DNA of 64,000 nt from Myxococcales bacterium UBA1660 (GTDB lineage Bacteria > Myxococcota_A > Polyangia > Polyangiales > Houyiibacteriaceae). The translations under genes were made by a program, and so were the position numbers. The DNA lies in assembly GCA_002320815.1 (NCBI GenBank), contig DCLA01000112.1, forward strand, positions 1 to 64,000, given 5' to 3'. This document shows, piece after piece, positions 52,653 through 60,144 of this stretch. Position 1 is the first letter of the stretch; every line of letters starts with the position of its first letter. The notes beneath the pieces were generated by a model, which had not been told where the DNA came from, made no database searches, and saw nothing but the letters and a program-made list of their open reading frames with translations.

Positions 52653-54043
52653 GCGCCCATCCAGCAGGCGTGGAAGCCCGCGGGCACCCGCTGGGGCACG
52701 GTGCACTTGGCGACGACCTCCAGGTCCTGGGCCCGGGTGATCCACAACTCCGAGCGGTCGGCCGCGCGATCGTCGACGAACGAGAAGAGGTACCCGTCGT
52801 CCTCGGCGCTCGCTCCGACGCGGGGCGCGAAGGCGACCTCGCTGCCGAACTGGCCCGGGCCCAGCTCGAGCACCTTCCGCTCGCCGCCGTCGGTGTCGTA
52901 CTTCACCACGCCGTCGAAGATCAGCGTGCGCGCCCGGGGGATCCGCTGGTGATAGGAGTAGCGGCTGCGCACCCCGGTCCGGCGGGTGTCGATGACCGGG
53001 AACTCGGCGCTCAGGTCGTCCAGGGGCGTCTCGGTGGTCTCGCCGGTCCGGAGGTCGAAGCGCCAGCGGTGCAGATGCGCGGTGACTCGCAGGTTGGCCA
53101 GGGCCCGCGCGTAGGCCCCGTCCGCGGGATCGACGGCCGGGATCGGCTCGTCGCAGCGGCACCCGATCATGACGATGGCCTCGTCCTCTTCCCAGGCGTT
53201 GACCACGTGATAGACGTAGCAGGGTTCGGCCTCGAACCAGCGGATGGACGCACCGTCCCCGCGCCGAGGCAGCACCCCGAAGCGGGCCGGGAGCTCGGGG
53301 TGGTAACCCACGATCCACTTCTTCTTCTTCAGCGCTTCGGGCCGATAGAAGACCGGGAGGTCCATCAGGATCGCGTGGTTCTCGGTCAGCGCCATGTCGT
53401 GGGGCAGCCGCGGCCCCGGCAGGTCGATGGTGGTGCGGTGCTCCAGGGTCCCCGTGGGGCTCACCACCCCGTACTGGAGGAAAGGCGGCGTGGGCCCGTA
53501 GTCGAAGAAGAAGAGCTCGCCGGTGCGCTCGTCGACCTTGGTGTGCGCGCTCAGCCGCAGGGGCCGCTCGCCGCCGAAGGTGTCCAGGCCCTCGGTCTCC
53601 AGCGTCTCGGGGTGCACCCGATGCGCGCCGCCGGAGACGTACCAGGAGGTCAGCAGCCGGCCCCCGTGAGCCACCACGTCGGTGTTCGCCGTGTCCTTGT
53701 AGACCGCGGGCACCTCCCCCGGCCCCGGCCGAGGGTTGTCGGTGATCGGCTCCATCAGCCCGCGCCAGAGCGCCTTGCCGGCCTCCTCCTCGCGCCGGAA
53801 GCCCGCGGTGCGGATCCAGCGGTTCCGATAGAAGACCCGGCCGTCGGCGATGCGCGCGGCGTGGAGCATGCCGTCGCCGTCGAACCAGTGGTGTCCGCCC
53901 TCGGCGCGGAAGCGGGGGTTGGGTCCGTTGCGCACGTAGCTCCCGGCGACGTCGTCGGGGATGGCCCCTTCGCGCGCGACGAGCTCGGCTTCGATCTCAC
54001 GGTCGACGGGCGCGTACGCCCCTTCCAGATACGGCGACTCCAT
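52649..54043 (-). CDS. Carotenoid cleavage/lignostilbene dioxygenase family protein
   Basis: 464 residues. Seven-bladed propeller with four iron-binding His: SAHTKVDERTG, LPHDMALTENH, YVYHVVNAWEE and the last one in PAGFHACWMGA. N-terminal YVRNGPNPRF and HHWFDGDGMLH, then FFDYGPTPPFLQYG are family marks. Cleaves a C=C bond of carotenoids, apocarotenoids or stilbenes with O2. First and largest gene of a coupled set with two thiolases, so the cleavage product may feed CoA-linked degradation; inference. Confidence 0.92.
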   Translation of the reverse strand: MESPYLEGAYAPVDREIEAELVAREGAIPDDVAGSYVRNGPNPRFRAEGGHHWFDGDGMLHAARIADGRVFYRNRWIRTAGFRREEEAGKALWRGLMEPITDNPRPGPGEVPAVYKDTANTDVVAHGGRLLTSWYVSGGAHRVHPETLETEGLDTFGGERPLRLSAHTKVDERTGELFFFDYGPTPPFLQYGVVSPTGTLEHRTTIDLPGPRLPHDMALTENHAILMDLPVFYRPEALKKKKWIVGYHPELPARFGVLPRRGDGASIRWFEAEPCYVYHVVNAWEEDEAIVMIGCRCDEPIPAVDPADGAYARALANLRVTAHLHRWRFDLRTGETTETPLDDLSAEFPVIDTRRTGVRSRYSYHQRIPRARTLIFDGVVKYDTDGGERKVLELGPGQFGSEVAFAPRVGASAEDDGYLFSFVDDRAADRSELWITRAQDLEVVAKCTVPQRVPAGFHACWMGA

Positions 54044-54088
54044 GCCGAAGTCTTAGACGTTTCCCCGCCCGGAAGCGAGGGTCCCCCC

Positions 54089-54574
54089 TTACGGCGCCGG
54101 CGCGCGCGCGAGCTTCTTCCACGCCTCCGGTAGCGGCTGGCCCAACAGGCGCTCCGCCGCCTTCTCGTCCAGGAGCGCGAAGTCGAAGGTGCTCGAGTAG
54201 GCCCGCTGGCCGCCTTGGTGCAGCTCGACCTCCACGCCCACCACCCGGGACCCCGGCCGCGCGATGCGCCCGCGCCCCTCGACCTCCTGGCCGATGCGCA
54301 CCGGCGCGTGGAGCTTGCACGCCATCTTCGCCGTGAACCCGAAGCGGGAGAGGAGCACCACGAGCGTCCACGCGGCCACCTCGTCGGCCAACGTCGCCAC
54401 CAGCCCCCCGTGCATGATCCCGGGCGGCCCCTGGTAGCGCACGCCCGGCGTGAAGCGCGTGAGCGCGTCGTCCCCGTCCCGCTCGAAGGCCAACCGGAAC
54501 CCGATGGGATGATCCGGCGCGCACCCGAAACAGGGCTGGCCTTCACCGAAGAGCGAACCGTCGAGCACCGTCAT
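54089..54574 (-). CDS. PaaI-type hotdog thioesterase
   Basis: 161 residues from ATG 54574. Hotdog fold: PPGIMHGGLVATLADEVAAW (the HGG-x-x-x-x-x-x-D motif), FTAKMACKLHAPVRIGQEVEG and GVEVELHQGGQRAYSSTFDFAL. The start VLDGSLFGEGQPCFGCAPDHPIG has a CFGC pair seen in several acyl-CoA thioesterases. It lies 45 bases upstream of the oxygenase on the same strand. Hydrolyses an acyl-CoA, probably of the same pathway. Confidence 0.88.
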   Translation of the reverse strand: MTVLDGSLFGEGQPCFGCAPDHPIGFRLAFERDGDDALTRFTPGVRYQGPPGIMHGGLVATLADEVAAWTLVVLLSRFGFTAKMACKLHAPVRIGQEVEGRGRIARPGSRVVGVEVELHQGGQRAYSSTFDFALLDEKAAERLLGQPLPEAWKKLARAPAP

Positions 54575-54687
54575 GGCGCGAAGGGACCACGAAGCGCGAG
54601 CGGTTGCCAGCAGGACTCGTAAGCGCCGGCCGTGAGCTGCGTCACCGGTCCCGGCGAGCGCGCCCCGCGCTCGGGCATGCTCGGCCG

Positions 54688-55517
54688 ATGCGCTTCGCCC
54701 TCCCCCTCCTGCTCCTCTCGCTGATCCACTGCGGAGAGGAGAGGTGGTGATGCAGCTCCACCTCTTCGACACCACCGGCCACGACCTGAGGGAGACGGTC
54801 TCGGTGACCGCGCACCGGGCGGCCGAAGGGCTGGAGAAGGTAGGCATCTTCGCGCTGGGCACGAGCGAGATCGAGCTGCCCCCGCGCGAGACCACGGTCG
54901 TGGCCAACGACTGCGAGATGGAGCGCGAGGTTCGGGCCTTCGGGGTCCTCCCCCACATGCACTACCTGGGCACCACCCTCGAACTCGAGGTCTCCACCGA
55001 CGGCACCGAGTGGGAGACCGCCTACGTCCTCGACTCGTGGAACTTCGACCAACAGGAGATCGAAGCCCGCCCCCTGGTCCTGCCCGAGGGCGTGATGACC
55101 CGGGTGAGCTGCACCTACGACAACCCCACCGACGACACCGTGGTCTTCGGCGAGAGCTCCACCCACGAGATGTGTTTCCTGGTCCTCTACGAGGTCGGCC
55201 CCCAGGAGATCAGCGGGTGCGTCAGCTTCGGCAACGCCGGCGGCGGCGGTCCCGCGTGCGAACCGGAGGGCAACGAGATGGGCGTCGGCGCTCCCTGTAC
55301 CGCCGGCGGCGGCGAGTGCGCCGAGGGACTCTCGTGCACCTCGGATCAGCCGGGCGAAGACTCGGAGACCGGCTTTTGCCTGCGCATCGGCGGCTGCGAC
55401 GTCGACGCCGATTGCGGCAGCGGCGCCGTCTGCTGCTCCCCAGCCGCGGCCGGCGGGCTCATCAACATCTGCCTCCCCGAAGAGTGCCGCCCCAGCGACT
55501 GCGAAGCCCCGATGTGA
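54688..55517 (+). pseudogene. Broken copper type II (PHM-like) monooxygenase lipoprotein
   Basis: At 54688 an ATG opens a clear lipoprotein signal (RFALPLLLLSLIHCGEERW) that hits a stop at 54748. One base out of frame, from 54744, runs 257 codons of the C-terminal half of a peptidylglycine-hydroxylating-like monooxygenase: VLPHMHYLGTTLELEV (the HxH of CuB), CTYDNPTDDTVV and GESSTHEMCFLVLYEVG (the Met ligand, equivalent to SSDEMCN in PHM). The N-terminal CuA domain (about 170 residues) is absent between signal and remnant. A Cys-rich extension ends the protein. A deletion with frameshift has removed the CuA domain and the signal connection. A new in-frame start at GTG 54744 could still yield an unexported fragment. 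Confidence 0.75.
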
Positions 55518-56125
55518 GCGCTCGGGCCCGCGCGCCTTCGCCGCGTCTCCTCCGGGTCCGGGATGGGGCCCTGGGCCTGCGGTGCCTCCGATTCGTCGGC
55601 ATCGTCGCCACTCTGGTCCCTGCGTGCGGCTCTCCATCCGCTGGGCCTGCGGAGCCGGTGGTTCTGAGAGTGCGGCCCGGGGAAGCCGGCCCCGACGCGA
55701 CACGGTCGCATCCTTTCGATGGGTGCCCCCCCGTGCCCGACGATGCGGACACTCCCGATTGGGCGGTCCACGTCCAGTTCGGCCGCGGAGAGCTGGACGC
55801 TTGCCCCCGCGGGCGGGGGCGCATCATCGAGTTGGAGTCGGCGGACCGGTACCTCGAGGACGTGCGCATGGAGATTCTTCAGCAGAACGTCTCGGCGCTC
55901 GCGGCATGCTTCATGGGCACGGCCCATGAGCGCAGTTGTCGATCCGCGAGCGTCGCGGTCTCACTGACGGTCTCGTCGGCCGGCTTCGTGGAGCACATCT
56001 GCGCGAGAGGGAGCGACCCGAGCATGGCGACTTGTGTGGAAGACGCGCTTCGACCCACGAGGCTCCCGGAACCCGAAACGAACTCGTACGAGATGAACTT
56101 CCCGATTCGCTTCGTGGCGCGGTGA
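55514..56125 (+). CDS. Putative lipoprotein with TonB-C/AgmX-like C-terminal domain
   Basis: 203 residues from GTG 55514, overlapping the upstream stop (GTGA). A hydrophobic stretch LRFVGIVATLVPAC ends in a lipobox, but it is preceded by an unusually long charged N-terminus, so the true start may be internal. The C-terminal 80 residues (LQQNVSALAACFMGTAHE, VAVSLTVSSAGFVEHICARG, CVEDALRPTRLPEPET) resemble the TonB-like C-terminal domain of AgmX/PglI proteins of Myxococcota. Cys pairs suggest disulfides. Function unknown. Confidence 0.6.
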   Translation: MSARARAPSPRLLRVRDGALGLRCLRFVGIVATLVPACGSPSAGPAEPVVLRVRPGEAGPDATRSHPFDGCPPVPDDADTPDWAVHVQFGRGELDACPRGRGRIIELESADRYLEDVRMEILQQNVSALAACFMGTAHERSCRSASVAVSLTVSSAGFVEHICARGSDPSMATCVEDALRPTRLPEPETNSYEMNFPIRFVAR

Positions 56126-56163
56126 CTGGACGTGTCTTCAGGCATCGGAGACCGTCGACACCG

Positions 56164-56179
56164 CTCGGTCGTGACCGAG
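56164..56179. terminator. Small hairpin between convergent genes
   Basis: CTCGGT (56164-56169) pairs with ACCGAG (56174-56179) around a 4-base loop, between the convergent genes ending 56125 and 56188. Short and without a U-tract, so only a weak terminator candidate. Confidence 0.3.
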
Positions 56180-56187
56180 GCCGCGGG

Positions 56188-56853
56188 TCAGCGCCGGCCG
56201 AGCTTCGCGGTGCGGCCGGCGCGGTAGTAGCGCCGGAGCTCGCGGACGAGGCCTTCGCGGTCGCCGCGGCGCACGAAGGTCCGCTCGAGGCCGCCGGTGT
56301 ACTCGGCGGCGACGCTGGTGGCGTGGAGGTAGCGGTCGTGTTCGGCCGACCCCGGAGCGTCGAGGAGCTCCTGCTCGACGAAGAGGCGACGGCGGAGGTC
56401 GCGGCTGCGGGCGAGGAAGAGACCCACGCCGTAGCCGGCGAGGAGCTCGGGGCCGCCGGCGAGCAGCGCCGCGGCGTACTTGTCGACCTCGGCCTGGATC
56501 TCCAGCTCGAGCTGGGTCACGGAGTCGCCGCCGGTGTGACGGAAGCTGAGGTAGCAGAAGTGGCTTACCCCCTCGGCGGCGAGGCACCAGGCGTCGAAGC
56601 GGCCCGGCGCCAGGAGGTCGCCCGCGGTGGCGAGGAGCTCCAGGGCCGCCGGCGCGACGTAGAGCCCGACGTCGACGTGCTCGCCGTCGTCGTGCACCAG
56701 GAGCACCTCGCCGCGGCTCGGGTCCCCACCCGCGGCAGCGACGTCCGCAGCCTCGCAGAGGAAGGGGGCGACCGCCGGCGAATCCTCCAGGTCGTAGAGC
56801 GCGACCAGGTCCCGCTGGATGGCGCCGAGGACTTCGGCGTGCGGATCGCTCAA
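56188..56853 (-). CDS. Conserved-looking hypothetical protein (pair member 2)
   Basis: 221 residues, cytosolic, alpha/beta. Features: LVHDDGEHVDVGLYVAP, LAPGRFDAWCLAAEGVSHFCYLSF, QLELEIQAEVDKYAAALLAGG (a helix with acidic and hydrophobic positions), HDRYLHATSVAAEYTGGLE, and a basic C-terminus (RRYYRAGRTAKLGRR). I do not recognise the family. The start overlaps the stop of the gene upstream by 4 bases. Confidence 0.75.
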   Translation of the reverse strand: MSDPHAEVLGAIQRDLVALYDLEDSPAVAPFLCEAADVAAAGGDPSRGEVLLVHDDGEHVDVGLYVAPAALELLATAGDLLAPGRFDAWCLAAEGVSHFCYLSFRHTGGDSVTQLELEIQAEVDKYAAALLAGGPELLAGYGVGLFLARSRDLRRRLFVEQELLDAPGSAEHDRYLHATSVAAEYTGGLERTFVRRGDREGLVRELRRYYRAGRTAKLGRR

Positions 56854-57443
56854 TGGACGCTCCCGTCGTCCTCGACGTCGACGCCGCCCCAGGTGGTCTG
56901 CGGGAAGACGCCCTGCCCTCGCAGCTTGGCGGCAAAGCGCGGGTCTCGGGTGCGCTTCCAGAGATCGTAGAGACGCACGATGTCCTGGGGGCTGCGCAGC
57001 ACGGTCCGCTCGCGCACCTCGTCCAGGACCTGGGCGAAATCCTCGAAGCCCTCCGCCAGCTCCACGAAGGTCCCGCGGTGCTCGAACGAGAGCACGCTTG
57101 CCCCGTGGTACGCCCGGCCACCCATGGCCGCGTAGTAGGCCGGGCTCATCCCGCGGCTGGCGACGTGCTCGCCGAAGAAGCCACAGGTGTAGAGCGCGGC
57201 GTCGCCGACCTCCCGCAAGCGCCGGAGCCGCTCGCGCGCGTCCTCGACCTCGAGGGCCCCGGCCATGAGCTGCACCAGCGGACGGTCGGGGGTGGCGGGC
57301 CGGACCCCGCGCATCAATACGCTGCGCACCAAGAGGTCCTGCAAGTAGAGCTCAGCCGCCGGGCTGGGGCGTACGCGCAGCCGCGACAGCGCGGTCTGGA
57401 GGTGCTGGTGGAAGAAGCTGCCCGGGTCCTGGCTCTCGATCAT
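56850..57443 (-). CDS. Hypothetical protein (pair member 1)
   Basis: 197 residues from ATG 57443 (GAGGAG four bases upstream, the best of the possible starts). Helical: FFHQHLQTALSRLRVRPSP, AAELYLQDLLVRSVL, VEDARERLRRLREVGDAALYTCGFFGEHVAS and YYAAMGGRAYHGASVLS. Family not recognised, but the YYxxMGxxAY pattern and tight coupling to the next gene suggest a defined complex. The 130-base upstream region holds a CIRCE element at 57574-57600, so heat-shock control by HrcA is possible. Confidence 0.75.
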   Translation of the reverse strand: MIESQDPGSFFHQHLQTALSRLRVRPSPAAELYLQDLLVRSVLMRGVRPATPDRPLVQLMAGALEVEDARERLRRLREVGDAALYTCGFFGEHVASRGMSPAYYAAMGGRAYHGASVLSFEHRGTFVELAEGFEDFAQVLDEVRERTVLRSPQDIVRLYDLWKRTRDPRFAAKLRGQGVFPQTTWGGVDVEDDGSVH

Positions 57444-57573
57444 GGGTCTCCTCGGGATGGTGAGTTTGCTCCGCCTAGTTGTACGAACTCTGCGCAACAC
57501 CTCCCAGTGTAGCGACACATCGCTCGGACCCCAACAATTCCGGGCAGTTGGACGGCGACCCGGAGGCGGCGTC

Positions 57574-57600
57574 TCAGCACTCACGACCCGAGAGTGCCAA
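57574..57600. promoter_or_regulatory. CIRCE-like element 1 (HrcA operator)
   Basis: TCAGCACTC (57574-57582), nine-base spacer, GAGTGCCAA (57592-57600). Consensus is TTAGCACTC-N9-GAGTGCTAA: two substitutions, spacer length exact. It lies 131 bases from the leftward unknown genes and 233 bases before groES. Confidence 0.65.
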
Positions 57601-57683
57601 CAACGCCCCCCAGGTGGCCCCCAGATGCCAAAACCTCAACGATTCCCGTTCGTGAGCGCGCTCACGGGGCGGGTGAGGCATGG

Positions 57684-57711
57684 TTGATCTCCCCGTCGGT
57701 CGACTTAGAGT
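57684..57711 (+). promoter_or_regulatory. Promoter of groES-groEL
   Basis: TTGATC (57684-57689), 16-base spacer, TAGAGT (57706-57711). Transcription would begin near 57718, immediately before CIRCE element 2, the usual arrangement for HrcA control. Confidence 0.55.
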
Positions 57712-57723
57712 CGCGCCCACCTA

Positions 57724-57750
57724 TCAGCACTCCTCCGGGTCGAGTGCTAA
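57724..57750. promoter_or_regulatory. CIRCE element 2 (HrcA operator)
   Basis: TCAGCACTC (57724-57732), nine-base spacer, GAGTGCTAA (57742-57750): one mismatch from consensus. It sits 83 bases before groES, at the start of the predicted transcript, where bound HrcA blocks transcription until heat releases it. Confidence 0.88.
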
Positions 57751-57798
57751 CAAACCGCACCCGACCCCTCCGATTCGGGGGAGTGAAGACAACGAGGT

Positions 57799-57815
57799 CC
57801 CCCGCAGAGCGGGGG
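57799..57815 (+). promoter_or_regulatory. Leader hairpin just before the groES ribosome site
   Basis: CCCCCGC (57799-57805) and GCGGGGG (57809-57815) form a perfect 7-bp stem with loop AGA, five bases before the GGAGG at 57820. May stabilise the mRNA or expose the ribosome site. Confidence 0.45.
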
Positions 57816-57832
57816 CACAGGAGGTAAGACAC

Positions 57833-58120
57833 ATGGCGATTCGTCCCCTGGGAGACCGCTTGCTCGTGAAGCGAGTGAAGGAAGAAGAGAAGACCAGCGG
57901 CGGGATCATCATCCCGGACTCCGCGAAGGAAAAGCCCATCGAGGGCAAGGTCGTCTCCGTCGGCAACGGCAAGCGTGGCGACGACGGCAAGCGCGTGGCC
58001 CTCGAGGTCAAGGCGGGCGACACCGTCCTCTTCGGCAAGTACGCCGGCACCGAGGTGAAGATCGAGGGTGAGGAGCACCTCATCCTGCGCGAGGACGACG
58101 TCCTCGGCGTCGTCGAGTGA
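57833..58120 (+). CDS. groES: Co-chaperonin GroES
   Basis: 95 residues. Lid of the GroEL chamber. [21 protein letters not shown] with the mobile loop and [11 protein letters not shown], then [27 protein letters not shown] and a hydrophobic end [18 protein letters not shown] eight bases before the ATG is among the best ribosome sites in the window. Preceded by CIRCE; co-transcribed with groEL 168 bases on. Confidence 0.97.
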   Translation: MAIRPLGDRLLVKRVKEEEKTSGGIIIPDSAKEKPIEGKVVSVGNGKRGDDGKRVALEVKAGDTVLFGKYAGTEVKIEGEEHLILREDDVLGVVE

Positions 58121-58129
58121 GCGACCCCC

Positions 58130-58150
58130 GAGGGTTCACCCCGAACCCTC
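58130..58150 (+). promoter_or_regulatory. Hairpin between groES and groEL
   Basis: GAGGGTTC (58130-58137) pairs perfectly with GAACCCTC (58143-58150) around a 5-base loop, 9 bases after the groES stop. No U-tract. Probably an mRNA processing or stability element or a leaky terminator setting the groES:groEL ratio. Confidence 0.45.
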
Positions 58151-58288
58151 AGCGGGCGGAGCCTGCGGCGATTTGCCCGTGCTCCCCCGCCCATGGCGCT
58201 GCCGCGCGCCGATCACTCACCGCGGCGACAACCAGAAAACCCGAGGGTCCGATGACCCTCTCCCGACAGAGAAACTAGGAGAATTCCG

Positions 58289-59920
<1,632 letters not shown>

Positions 59921-59943
59921 GTCCCGCCTGACGCCAACGAAGC

Positions 59944-59971
59944 GAGCCGCGTCCCGAAAGGGGCGCGGCTC
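59944..59971 (+). terminator. Terminator of groES-groEL
   Basis: GAGCCGCGTCCC (59944-59955) pairs with GGGGCGCGGCTC (59960-59971), 12 pairs with one G-T, loop GAAA, followed by TCTTCGTT. Good rho-independent terminator. Confidence 0.75.
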
Positions 59972-60010
59972 TCTTCGTTCCGTCCCCGCCCCCTCGAAAC
60001 GCATCGCCCC

Positions 60011-60091
60011 CGACTTGCCATGGGGACGCACTTGCCAACTTGCGCATCGCCCCGACTTGCCATGGGGACGCACTTGCCAACTTGCGCATCG
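60011..60091. repeat. Tandem intergenic repeat, same family as 30202-30361
   Basis: Two near-identical 39-base blocks with 42-base period (60011-60049 and 60053-60091), each with GGGACGCACTTGC, two bases, then ACTTGCGC. The same core occurs three times near 30.3 kb. Both sites lie between the ends of convergent genes. Confidence 0.8.
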
Positions 60092-60144
60092 GCGCCCCGA
60101 CGCCGCCTCCCGGCGCGCCCACGAGGGCCGCGCCCCGGAGCCCG

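Larger units (their letters stand above)
57444..57832. other. Regulatory region between unknown gene pair and groES
   Basis: 389 bases without a gene. It holds two CIRCE-like elements, one good sigma-70-type promoter and a hairpin just before groES, described separately. The first 130 bases (57444-57573) must contain the leftward promoter of the unknown gene pair; I could not pick it with confidence. Confidence 0.75.

Noticed and set aside
60011..60091. Possible CRISPR array
   Set aside because: Only two units, directly adjacent with no variable spacers, and no cas gene in the window.
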